Of a stretch of 64,000 nt of DNA, positions 7,767 to 16,574 are shown piece by piece. A model generated the notes under the pieces. That model saw only the letters and a list, made by a program, of their open reading frames with translations. It made no database searches and had not been told where the DNA came from. Within the stretch, counting starts at the first letter, position 1; each line of letters begins with the position of its first letter. A program made the position numbers and the translations under genes. Origin of the DNA: Carnobacterium_A antarcticum (GTDB taxonomy: Bacteria > Bacillota > Bacilli > Lactobacillales > Carnobacteriaceae); NCBI RefSeq assembly GCF_042658365.1, contig NZ_JBHSQC010000025.1, one strand, 5' to 3'.

Positions 7767-9017
7767 TTATTTACGGCGTCTTCTGAAGAAAGGAGGAGTA
7801 TCGAGATTATCATCATCGTTACTGTGGCCTCTATCTTGTTTTTCTTCACGTTTGAAGACGTCAAACTCCGGTTTTTCGTTGTTAAAAGTTGATTCATCTT
7901 GTTTATTTGAAGCATTTTGATCACGAACATTAGGCTCACGGCGAATATCCCAGTCACCGAATGGATCTTTTGGAGCACGTGGTTGTGAATTAGCTTGAGA
8001 ATCATTTGATCCTAAAGCACGGCTGCGTCCAGAACTTTGTGGACGTACATCTCCTGTTTTAGTTGTATCGATTCCCGTAGCTATCACGGTTACGATAACT
8101 TCATCCCCCAGATTTTCATTGATGGATGTTCCAAAAATAATATTTACTTCTGTAGTAGAGGCTGAAGAAACAATATCGGAAGCATCTTGGGCTTCAAATA
8201 GTGTCAAATCAGAACCGCCTGTAATATTCAGCAAGACAGATTCAGCTCCATCAATAGAAACTTCGAGCAAAGGCGATGAAATAGCTTTTTTCGTTGCTTC
8301 TGCTGTTCTATTTTCACCACTGGCCATTCCGATACCCATTAAAGCCGAACCTTGGTTTTCCATAACAGTCTTAACATCAGCAAAGTCTAAGTTAACATAT
8401 CCAGGAGCTGTGATTAAATCAGAGATCCCTTGAACCCCTTGGCGTAAAACATTGTCTGCTTCATGAAAAGCTTCTAGCATTGGTGTTTTTTTATCAACAA
8501 TCTCTAATAAGCGGTTATTCGAAATAATAACTAAGGTGTCAACGTGTTCTTTCATTTGTGCTACCCCTTCAGCCGCAAAACGACCGCGCTTTGGTCCTTC
8601 AAATGTGAATGGACGTGTAATGACACCAACGGTCAAAGCACCTTGTTCTTTTGCAATACGTGCTACGATAGCAGCAGCACCTGTACCAGTACCTCCGCCC
8701 ATGCCGGCTGTTACAAAAATCATATCTGCTCCGCGTAAAGCTTCAGCTATTTGTTCTTCACTTTCTTCTGCTGCTTTGCGTCCGATATCTGGGTTTGCTC
8801 CTGCACCTAAACCTCGTGTTAACTTAGGTCCTAATTGAATTTTCACTTCTGCATTTGATCCCGCAAGTGCTTGAATATCCGTATTAGCTACGATAAATTC
8901 TACACCTTTAACTCCTTCATCAATCATGCGGTTAACCGCATTGTTTCCTGCTCCGCCGACACCGATAACCTTAATAATTGCCCCATTAGCTGGATTTGTA
9001 TCAAACTCTAATTCCAT
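7767..9017 (-). CDS. ftsZ: Tubulin-like division GTPase FtsZ
   Basis: A 416-residue protein with the nucleotide-binding loop GGAGNN (residues 21-26), the tubulin signature GGGTGTG (107-113) and the T7-loop region near residue 210. A polar linker (residues 320-395) leads to the conserved C-terminal peptide DTPPFFRRRRK, the docking site for FtsA and SepF. FtsZ polymerises into the cytokinetic ring. The frame runs seven codons further upstream, but AGGAGG positioned eight bases before the ATG at 9017, plus family alignment, favour this start. Confidence 0.97.
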   Translation of the reverse strand: MELEFDTNPANGAIIKVIGVGGAGNNAVNRMIDEGVKGVEFIVANTDIQALAGSNAEVKIQLGPKLTRGLGAGANPDIGRKAAEESEEQIAEALRGADMIFVTAGMGGGTGTGAAAIVARIAKEQGALTVGVITRPFTFEGPKRGRFAAEGVAQMKEHVDTLVIISNNRLLEIVDKKTPMLEAFHEADNVLRQGVQGISDLITAPGYVNLDFADVKTVMENQGSALMGIGMASGENRTAEATKKAISSPLLEVSIDGAESVLLNITGGSDLTLFEAQDASDIVSSASTTEVNIIFGTSINENLGDEVIVTVIATGIDTTKTGDVRPQSSGRSRALGSNDSQANSQPRAPKDPFGDWDIRREPNVRDQNASNKQDESTFNNEKPEFDVFKREEKQDRGHSNDDDNLDTPPFFRRRRK

Positions 9018-9050
9018 TCTATTTCCTCCTACTTGCACTTTTTAGTGGTA

Positions 9051-10379
9051 TTAATCGAAAAAGTTAGAAAAGAAGTTTTTCGCTTTATATGTTAAGGTAT
9101 CTTCTTTTCGTTTTGTTTTTTTCTTTGGTTCTTCTGGCATGTCTAGCTGATTCTCATCATATTCAAAATTAGTTTGATCAGATTTCTGATTTTTCAATGT
9201 TTCACTGGCTTCAAATTCCATCATGGAATGTCCTTTTACGATTTGATGAATATCATCTAAATGTGCTTCATAATGAACTAAACCAATTCCGGTCGTAAAG
9301 GTTGGATAACGCATCCCCATTTGATCAGGGATATATAACTTCACATTAATTTCAAAAATATCTTTTGCTAATTCAACAATGCCGGGTAAAGCTGCTGCCC
9401 CGCCAGTCAAAATAATGCCTCCTGGCAGTTCGCGAGCGCCGACGATATCCAACTCATGTTTTATTTTCTCAAATATTTGTACCAAACGTGCTTCGATGAT
9501 TTCAGATAAATACTGTTCATCTATTTTGACAGGTTTGCTTTGACCAATCACATCCACCGGGAATGTCTCATCCGGGGAAGCTTCTTCTGGTAAGGCATAG
9601 CCATAATCACGTTTGATTCTCTCAGCGCTTTCAAGTGAGGTGTTTAAGACTACAGAAATGTCTTTAGTAACATATTCTCCGCCTTCTTGATTGACGTAAG
9701 CGAATTTCAATTGGTTGTCATGCATAACAGAAGCTGTAGTTTGTCCACCGCCCATGTCAATTAAAATTGTTCCAAAATCGCGTTCCCCGCTTGACATCGC
9801 TATACTACTTGCAGCTAGAGGCTGTAAGACGATATCTTGAATGTGAAGACCGGTTTTTTCTACACAACGTTTTACATTGTGCAAAATCGTTTTAGGTCCA
9901 GTAATCATTGTAGCATGCATTTCTAAACGTACGCCAATCATCCCTCTAGGATCTTGGATTCCGTCAAATCCGTCTACAATAAACTCTTCAGGCAAGATTG
10001 CTAAAATTTCACGCTCTGGCGGAACAGATTTTACCATCGCCCCTGCCATAACATTGCGGACATCTTCTTCAGTGATTTCACGATTGTCGCTGGCAACGGC
10101 TATCATGCCATGACAAGGTTCGATATCCACATTATTACTTGGGATTCCAACGACAACATTACGAATATCGACATTTGCCTTTTGCTCAGCTTGTTTAATG
10201 GCTTTATTAATCGAATCAACGGTTTTATCAATATCTACGATAATTCCGCGACTCAGCCCTTCAGATTTTTCATTTCCTACTCCAATAATATTCATTTCAC
10301 CATTGATAAATTCAGCAACAACTACTTTTATTGAAGTGGTTCCAATATCTAGACTTACATACATTCCAGTATTTTTCAT
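9051..10379 (-). CDS. ftsA: Actin-like division protein FtsA
   Basis: A 442-residue actin/HSP70-fold ATPase: phosphate-1 motif SLDIGTTSIKVVV at the N-terminus, the SHS2 domain around residues 85-165, phosphate-2 IDMGGGQTTASV and the adenosine motif LTGGAAALPG. The end forms an amphipathic helix (YKAKNFFSNFFD) that binds the membrane. It anchors FtsZ filaments. AAGGAGG precedes the start. A 158-base spacer separates it from the upstream divIB gene. Confidence 0.96.
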   Translation of the reverse strand: MKNTGMYVSLDIGTTSIKVVVAEFINGEMNIIGVGNEKSEGLSRGIIVDIDKTVDSINKAIKQAEQKANVDIRNVVVGIPSNNVDIEPCHGMIAVASDNREITEEDVRNVMAGAMVKSVPPEREILAILPEEFIVDGFDGIQDPRGMIGVRLEMHATMITGPKTILHNVKRCVEKTGLHIQDIVLQPLAASSIAMSSGERDFGTILIDMGGGQTTASVMHDNQLKFAYVNQEGGEYVTKDISVVLNTSLESAERIKRDYGYALPEEASPDETFPVDVIGQSKPVKIDEQYLSEIIEARLVQIFEKIKHELDIVGARELPGGIILTGGAAALPGIVELAKDIFEINVKLYIPDQMGMRYPTFTTGIGLVHYEAHLDDIHQIVKGHSMMEFEASETLKNQKSDQTNFEYDENQLDMPEEPKKKTKRKEDTLTYKAKNFFSNFFD

Positions 10380-10484
10380 TCATTGAAACCTCCTTATACT
10401 TCATTTTCATTTAATTATTTCTTTGTATTACGATAGACATATTTAATTTTACCATATCGTTTCTCAATTTACGAAGTATTTAAT

Positions 10485-10507
10485 GGGATTTCTCGTTTTC
10501 GAGTCCC
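10485..10507. other. Hairpin in the divIB-ftsA spacer
   Basis: GGGA-CTCG and CGAG-TCCC arms around a TTTT loop form a short interrupted stem in the 158-base spacer between divIB and ftsA. No T run follows it on the minus strand, so attenuation or RNA processing is as likely as termination. No convincing promoter was found in the spacer. Confidence 0.35.
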
Positions 10508-10537
10508 TTTATTTCGTGTACTGTGTTATATTCTTCG

Positions 10538-11464
10538 TTATTCTTCTGTATCAGACACCTTAGACTCCTCTTCTGATGGTTCCGGTTCGAAAGGAGTAAA
10601 ATAAACACCTACTTCAATATTGATAACGCCTTTTCCTTCACCTATTTTTTGAACGATATCTGGATAGTAAATCATTTTTTCAGCAAACGACGTAATCGAC
10701 GCAACGACTTGATTGCCATCATTCATATAAAGAGTGATCAAATACTCATCTGTTTTGCTTGGAGTATACTCTACTTCTGAAATACTATTGTGAATATTTT
10801 CGTTCAACAATTGGTACTGCTCAATCATTTTATTTAAGGCTTTGCCTTCTTTAAATTTAATGAAAATTGGTGGATTTCCAATGGATACTTTTCTACTTTC
10901 ATTTACAATTTTTCCATTTTCAAGAATATTAAAATATTCATTCTCTTTTTCTAGATAGGCTACGGTTTTGTATTCTGAAACCACCAATTCATAAGAATTT
11001 AACCCATCAAATTCTATTTGCATTGATTTCACTTGAGGTAACTGATTTTTGACTAAAGTTTCTCTCTTTTTTTGAGAAAAAAATGTTTCCCATAATGAAT
11101 CTCCTGAACGGATTTGGCTAGCGTCAATAACGGCTTGGTCGGTTACTTCGTTTGTACCTATAACTGTAATTCTTCCAACTTTGCTTAAGGGTGTAATAAA
11201 GTACACCACTACTAAAATTGCAAATGAAAATAACAAAAGTAATGAAATTAAACGACGTTGCATTTCTTTCCGTCTTTTTTCTTTCAGTTTAGGAAGTTTA
11301 TTTTCTAAAGAAAGTTCTTTTTCTTTAGACTTTTTTGCTGTTTCAAAAGATTTTACTTCATCGCTTTCTCTTGATAATTTAAATAGTGCTTTTATTTTAT
11401 CCCAAGAAGACGGTTGCGTAGGCAATTCATTCTTCTTTTTGTTGGGTTTTTGGTGTTTTGCCAT
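10538..11464 (-). CDS. divIB: Cell-division protein DivIB/FtsQ
   Basis: A 308-residue bitopic membrane protein. A charged cytoplasmic region (1-70) is followed by one membrane helix (SLLLLFSFAILVVVYF, about 72-92), then a POTRA domain (KVGRITVIGTNEVTDQ ...) and an FtsQ/DivIB domain, with an acidic C-terminal tail (EPEPSEEE). DivIB joins FtsL and DivIC in the septal trimer that regulates the septal synthase. Its place directly after murG is typical of Firmicutes division clusters. Confidence 0.93.
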   Translation of the reverse strand: MAKHQKPNKKKNELPTQPSSWDKIKALFKLSRESDEVKSFETAKKSKEKELSLENKLPKLKEKRRKEMQRRLISLLLLFSFAILVVVYFITPLSKVGRITVIGTNEVTDQAVIDASQIRSGDSLWETFFSQKKRETLVKNQLPQVKSMQIEFDGLNSYELVVSEYKTVAYLEKENEYFNILENGKIVNESRKVSIGNPPIFIKFKEGKALNKMIEQYQLLNENIHNSISEVEYTPSKTDEYLITLYMNDGNQVVASITSFAEKMIYYPDIVQKIGEGKGVINIEVGVYFTPFEPEPSEEESKVSDTEE

Positions 11465-11494
11465 ACGCTGACCTCCTCTGTTTACACTTTATCG

Positions 11495-12595
11495 TTAATG
11501 GCTGATTTCCTGCATGATTTTTATTAAATGATCTGCTGCATCTGGCAAGCCTAATTTCTTCGCTTCACCGGCCATCTGTTTACGTGCTTTTTCATTTAAC
11601 ATCAAGTCATCTATTGAAGCAACTAAACTGTTCCCCGACAACTCTTTTTCGGCAATCATTTTTGCTGCACCGTGCTTGACTAAGCTTTCAGCATTTCTAG
11701 TTTGGTGATCATTTGTGACGTAAGGACTAGGAATCAGGATGCTAGGTAAGCCTAGTGCTGTCAATTCTGCCAAAGTAGTCGCTCCGCTTCTTGAAACAAC
11801 TAAATCTACGTTCGCAAATACTTCGGGCATATTTTCAATATAAGGAACCACGGATACTGGACTTCCAGCTATTGTCTGTTCTTGTACTTGTTGTTTTATC
11901 TTTTCGTAATGGATCTCGCCTGTTGCAAATAATACTTGATAATTCTTAGTCATAAATGCAGGTAAGGCTTCTAAAAAGGCTTCGTTTAAGCTTCTGGCCC
12001 CACGGCTTCCACCAAAAATCAACACCGTTGGTTTCGTAGCTTTTAACTGATATTCTTCTAGAACAGCGGAAGGTTTTATGCCGACAACTTCTTGTGCTCT
12101 CGGATTACCGGTATAAACGATTTTTTCAGGGTACTTACCAAATTCTGCTCGCGCTTCTTCGAAACAAATAGCTATTTTTGTGACATAACGGGCTAAAAAT
12201 CTATTGGTCACACCAGCCACACTATTTTGTTCATGGATGATGCTGGGAACCCCCATTTTGGAAGCTGCATACACGACTGGAGCACAAACATAACCGCCCG
12301 TTCCTATTACAACATCAGGTTTAAACTCTTTAACAATTTTTTTAGATTTTTGAATACTTTGAATGAACAACTGAATAGTTTTTAGGTTTTTAAAAGAAAC
12401 CGAACGTTTAAATCCTTGGATTTTAACAGCCTTGAAAGGAATTCCCGCGCTTCGAACAATTCGGTTTTCTAACCCATTCTCGGTCCCCACATACAGAAAT
12501 TCAATAGAGGGATCTACCACTTGTAGTCTTCTAATTAAGGCTAGAGCTGGATAAATGTGTCCGCCCGTTCCGCCACCAGATAATAAAATTTTCAT
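11495..12595 (-). CDS. murG: Lipid II synthase MurG (UDP-GlcNAc transferase)
   Basis: A 366-residue GT-B fold glycosyltransferase that adds GlcNAc to lipid I, making lipid II at the inner membrane face. It shows the loop GGGTGGH (residues 7-13), HEQNSVAGVTNR, the second glycine loop FGGSRGARSLN, and the UDP-sugar binding segment SRSGATTLAELTALG. Length is standard. It follows murD with a 22-base gap. Confidence 0.96.
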   Translation of the reverse strand: MKILLSGGGTGGHIYPALALIRRLQVVDPSIEFLYVGTENGLENRIVRSAGIPFKAVKIQGFKRSVSFKNLKTIQLFIQSIQKSKKIVKEFKPDVVIGTGGYVCAPVVYAASKMGVPSIIHEQNSVAGVTNRFLARYVTKIAICFEEARAEFGKYPEKIVYTGNPRAQEVVGIKPSAVLEEYQLKATKPTVLIFGGSRGARSLNEAFLEALPAFMTKNYQVLFATGEIHYEKIKQQVQEQTIAGSPVSVVPYIENMPEVFANVDLVVSRSGATTLAELTALGLPSILIPSPYVTNDHQTRNAESLVKHGAAKMIAEKELSGNSLVASIDDLMLNEKARKQMAGEAKKLGLPDAADHLIKIMQEISH

Positions 12596-12617
12596 TTGTT
12601 ATGTAAGACCATCCGGC

Positions 12618-14000
12618 CTACTCCTCCTCTTCTTCTGTTTCAGTAATTAAGCGATCGATCGAATGAATAAACGCATCTCCACGTACTTCAAAACTGCGGT
12701 ATTGATCCCAACTAGCACAAGCAGGCGACAATAAAATTACTTCTCCAGGCTGACTCAATTCAAATGCTACTGGAACGGCTGCTTCTACATTTTGTACGTA
12801 GTTGATTTGTTTTACTCCAGCTTTTTCTCCAGCCTCAGCCAATTTCGCAGCTGTTTCTCCAAATACAACTAAGGCTTTAACGTGAGCTAGTTCAGGCAAT
12901 AAGTCATCAAAACTATTTCCCCGATCTAGTCCTCCTGCCAACAAAATGACCGGAACATCGAAACCTTTTAAGGCATTTTTTGTTGCTAACGTGTTGGTCG
13001 CTTTTGAATCATTGTAAAACTGTCTTTGTTTATAGTCGGTAACAAACTGAGTACGATGCTTTACGCCAGCAAATTTTTCAAGGCATTCGCGAATCGTTCC
13101 GTTTTCTTGTCCTAATAATTTAGCAACAGCAATCGCAGCCATGGCGTTTTCTACATTGTGTTCACCTGGTACCAAAATAGACATTTTATTCATGATTGGT
13201 TCACCTTGATAGAAAATGACTTCATCTTCAAGATAAACGCCTTTTTCAACTCGTTCCAATCGCGAGAAAGGAATAATCTTTGCTTGGCTCTTTTTGGATA
13301 ACTCTCTTAGTTCCGGTTGATCCCAATTAACAATGAGATAATCTTCTGCTGTTTGATTTTTAGTGATTTGCATTTTAGCTGCTACATATTCTTCTCTAGT
13401 CCCATGATAGTCTAAGTGTGCTGAATAAAGATTCGTAATAACTGCAATGTGCGGTTTCATCTCGGTTATTCCCATCAATTGAAAACTAGAGAGTTCCATT
13501 ACGATCTCGTCTTCTGCGGTTGCTTGTTGTGCAACTTGACTAGCTGGTGTGCCTATATTACCAGCAACATAAGCATGTCCTGTTTCTCTGTGGTTGTTTA
13601 ATAAATCTGCGATCATGGTAGTAGTCGTTGTTTTTCCATTCGTACCCGTTACGCCAATCAACAGGCTTTCAGAAACTTCGTAAGCTAATTCGACATCTGT
13701 TATTACTGGAATGCCTTTTTCAAGCGCACGAACCACAATAGGATTCGTATACATGATTCCCGGATTCTTAACTACCCATTCGAAATCTTCATCCAACAAT
13801 TCTACAGGATGCCCGCCCGTTACCACGCGAATACCTGATTCAAGCAATTCTTGTGCTTCAGGGTTTTCATCAAAGCTTTTGTAGTCATTGACGGTTACGA
13901 GAGCCCCCAATGAATGGAGCAATTTAGCTGCATTCACACCGCTTAAAGCTAATCCTAAAACCAGCACTTTAATATTTTCATATCGTTTAATTTTCTTCAT
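12618..14000 (-). CDS. murD: UDP-MurNAc-L-alanine:D-glutamate ligase
   Basis: A 460-residue Mur ligase that adds D-glutamate to UDP-MurNAc-Ala in the cytoplasm. A Rossmann-like N-domain (VLVLGLALSGVNAAKLL) is followed by the ATP loop GVTGTNGKTT (residues 116-125), the central-domain motif NLYSAHLDYHG, and the C-terminal domain with YNDSKATN and LLSPACASWDQ. The latter two are hallmarks of MurD. A 103-base gap to mraY holds no evident signal. Confidence 0.96.
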   Translation of the reverse strand: MKKIKRYENIKVLVLGLALSGVNAAKLLHSLGALVTVNDYKSFDENPEAQELLESGIRVVTGGHPVELLDEDFEWVVKNPGIMYTNPIVVRALEKGIPVITDVELAYEVSESLLIGVTGTNGKTTTTTMIADLLNNHRETGHAYVAGNIGTPASQVAQQATAEDEIVMELSSFQLMGITEMKPHIAVITNLYSAHLDYHGTREEYVAAKMQITKNQTAEDYLIVNWDQPELRELSKKSQAKIIPFSRLERVEKGVYLEDEVIFYQGEPIMNKMSILVPGEHNVENAMAAIAVAKLLGQENGTIRECLEKFAGVKHRTQFVTDYKQRQFYNDSKATNTLATKNALKGFDVPVILLAGGLDRGNSFDDLLPELAHVKALVVFGETAAKLAEAGEKAGVKQINYVQNVEAAVPVAFELSQPGEVILLSPACASWDQYRSFEVRGDAFIHSIDRLITETEEEEE

Positions 14001-14103
14001 CCTTAGACCTCTTTCCTATAAGAGCTGCTTTATCAAGCTCATCATTTAGCCACCCTTGACAGACGGACCGTTTCAGGATTGGGTGATTGGTTTTAGTGGC
14101 GGA

Positions 14104-15069
14104 TCAAAGAACCACCATCAAACACAATGCAGCAGAAACTAGACCGATGAACCAAAAGGTTAATACGACACGCCATTCACTCCAGCCGCTCATTTCAAAG
14201 TGATGGTGAATTGGGCTCATTTTAAATACTCTTTTTCCTGTTAATTTAAAAGATGTGACTTGAATCATTACGCTTGCCGTTTCAACGACAAAAATAAGGC
14301 CAATCAGCAATAAAGACCATTCTTGTTTCAACAAAATCGAAACAGCCGCTAACCCACCGCCTAAAGCTAATGAGCCAACATCTCCCATGAAAATTTTAGC
14401 AGGTTTTTTATTGAAAAAGAAAAAACCAATTAGGCTGCCGATAATAGACAAACAAAAAATCAACACATCTGTCTGTTGTTGTTGCCATGCTATTATAGCG
14501 TACGCACTGTACGCAATACTCGCTGTGCCCGCCACCAAACCATCTAAACCATCGGTCAAGTTTACAGCATTAGAGAAACCAACTAACCAAAATAAGATAA
14601 AAACCCCATAAAACCAGCCCAAGTGAATCGTTCCTAAAAAAGGAATGGCTAAATCAGTTGATAAGTTATTTATAAGGTAACCACTAAAAAATACAATACC
14701 ACCAATAATCTGACCAAGTAATTTTTGTTTAGAAGTTAAACCAAGATTGCGTTTTTTAAAGATTTTAATAAAGTCATCTAAAAAACCCAATAATCCATAA
14801 ACTAAGGTAATGAAAAGCAACAAGCCTAAACCGATTGTCAGGTTTCCTTGCCAAACACCTACCCAACTACTAGAAATAACTGCCGCGATAAGAAAAACGA
14901 CTCCTCCCATAGTAGGCGTTCCGGTTTTTACTTCATGCCATTTTGGACCTTCTTCTCTTGTAGTTTGACCTAGTTGTTTTGTTCTAAAATAGCCAATAAC
15001 AATTGGCATCGCCATGATGGTCAGTGCAAATCCACTGACTAAAGGCAATAACATTTCTGTCCAATGCAT
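14104..15069 (-). CDS. mraY: Phospho-MurNAc-pentapeptide translocase MraY
   Basis: A 321-residue polytopic enzyme with about ten membrane helices that transfers phospho-MurNAc-pentapeptide to undecaprenyl phosphate, giving lipid I. The family motifs are intact: FLDDFIKIFKKRN (paired Asp), NLTDGLDGLVAG, FMGDVGSLALGG and the cytoplasmic loop PIHHHFE. It lies between murE and murD. Confidence 0.96.
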   Translation of the reverse strand: MHWTEMLLPLVSGFALTIMAMPIVIGYFRTKQLGQTTREEGPKWHEVKTGTPTMGGVVFLIAAVISSSWVGVWQGNLTIGLGLLLFITLVYGLLGFLDDFIKIFKKRNLGLTSKQKLLGQIIGGIVFFSGYLINNLSTDLAIPFLGTIHLGWFYGVFILFWLVGFSNAVNLTDGLDGLVAGTASIAYSAYAIIAWQQQQTDVLIFCLSIIGSLIGFFFFNKKPAKIFMGDVGSLALGGGLAAVSILLKQEWSLLLIGLIFVVETASVMIQVTSFKLTGKRVFKMSPIHHHFEMSGWSEWRVVLTFWFIGLVSAALCLMVVL

Positions 15070-15081
15070 GCTGAATCGCTC

Positions 15082-16560
15082 CTAAATTTCTTTGTTTTTT
15101 AGTTTAACTGCTTTTTTTGCTTCTTCGACATCATCAAAATGATGTTTTTCATGACCAATGATTTGATAATCTTCATGTCCTTTACCTGCAATCAAGATGA
15201 TATCATCGGTAGTTGCTTGGTCAACAGCGGCTTGAATGGCTGTTCTGCGATCTGGAATCATTTGATAAGTGTTTTCCTCTAAATTAGCTACCATTTCATT
15301 TAAGATCATCTGCGGATCTTCAGTACGCGGATTGTCCGAAGTGAAAATCACATGATCTGCATGAGTAAAAGCAACATCTGCCATAATTGGTCGTTTTGTC
15401 CGATCACGATCGCCTCCACAGCCTACAATACAATAGACTTTCCCGGATTTTATTTCGTTAACTGCGTTTAATACATTCAGTAATCCATCTGGTGTATGGG
15501 CATAGTCTACAATGATCGCAAAGTCCTGCTCCCCTTGAACGACTTCAAACCTTCCTCTTACACCTTTAATTTTTTCCATTGAAGCAATAACACTCGGTAA
15601 AGGCAAGCCAGAAGCATAAGCAGCAGCAAAAGCTGCTAAAGCATTCAATACATTAAATTTACCGACCAATTGCATTTTCACAGGATAAGCTTCATTTTTG
15701 AAAAGCAACGTAAAACTTGTCCCTTGGTTGGTTATTTTTAAATGAGTTGCTCTAAAATCAGCTGGCTGAACAATTCCATAAGAGTAAACGAGTGCTGCTG
15801 TTTTATTTTGGTAACTTCTCCCTACAGGATCATCAGTATTTAGAATAGCGTATTTAGGCTGGTCTCCTCGGTAAGTATTGCCTAATTGGGAAAACAGTAA
15901 TTCTTTAGCATGACCGTACTCTTCCATCGTATGATGGTATTCTAAGTGATCTTGACTTAAATTTGTAAAAACAGCAACATCAAAATCCGTTCCCCAGACC
16001 CGACCTTGTACTAAAGCATGAGAAGAAACTTCCATCGAACAAGTAGTGACATCGGCTTCTTTCATTTCTCTAAGCGTTTTTTGCAAAGTGATGCTGTCTG
16101 GAGTTGTATTTTTCGCTTCAAAAACGTCATCCCCAATTCGACGGTACATCGTTCCGATTACCCCAGTTCTCTCTTGATGATCTCTGAAAATTTGATCTAA
16201 TAAGTGAGTAACAGTTGTTTTCCCATTAGTTCCGGTAACCCCGATCATATGCAACTCTTGACTCGGAGACTGATAGAAATGATTGGCTAGAATCGCCATC
16301 GCTTTTACCGTATCAGATACATAGACGACGGGTACTGATACATTGATTTCTTCGCTGGCAATGATGACAGCGGCTCCTTTTTCAACAGCTTCTTCAGCAA
16401 GTTCATGCCCATTGTAAACTGCTCCGGCAATACAAATGAACATAGAATCTGACTCTATTTCACGTGTATCCTGTGTTACTTTCGTAATAACTAATTCTTC
16501 TGGAACTCTGGTCAGCATGTTTTTTGTGACTAATTGGTTTATCAATTCGATTGCTTTCAT
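15082..16560 (-). CDS. murE: UDP-MurNAc-L-Ala-D-Glu:meso-diaminopimelate ligase
   Basis: A 492-residue Mur ligase that adds the third stem-peptide residue. The ATP loop GVTGTNGKTT and DYAHTPDG mark the family. The specificity segment near residue 400 reads DNPRTEDP; DNPR is the motif of enzymes that use meso-diaminopimelate, while lysine-adding orthologues differ there. This points to an mDAP cell wall. The start at 16560 is chosen over a GTG three codons earlier because AAAGGTGG sits correctly before the ATG. No other wall-chemistry gene is in the window to confirm the substrate. Confidence 0.93.
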   Translation of the reverse strand: MKAIELINQLVTKNMLTRVPEELVITKVTQDTREIESDSMFICIAGAVYNGHELAEEAVEKGAAVIIASEEINVSVPVVYVSDTVKAMAILANHFYQSPSQELHMIGVTGTNGKTTVTHLLDQIFRDHQERTGVIGTMYRRIGDDVFEAKNTTPDSITLQKTLREMKEADVTTCSMEVSSHALVQGRVWGTDFDVAVFTNLSQDHLEYHHTMEEYGHAKELLFSQLGNTYRGDQPKYAILNTDDPVGRSYQNKTAALVYSYGIVQPADFRATHLKITNQGTSFTLLFKNEAYPVKMQLVGKFNVLNALAAFAAAYASGLPLPSVIASMEKIKGVRGRFEVVQGEQDFAIIVDYAHTPDGLLNVLNAVNEIKSGKVYCIVGCGGDRDRTKRPIMADVAFTHADHVIFTSDNPRTEDPQMILNEMVANLEENTYQMIPDRRTAIQAAVDQATTDDIILIAGKGHEDYQIIGHEKHHFDDVEEAKKAVKLKNKEI

Positions 16561-16574
16561 TATTTCCACCTTTT

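Noticed and set aside
7718..8005. Minus-strand frame of 95 codons overlapping the end of ftsZ
   Set aside because: It is an out-of-frame shadow of the low-complexity C-terminal linker of ftsZ.
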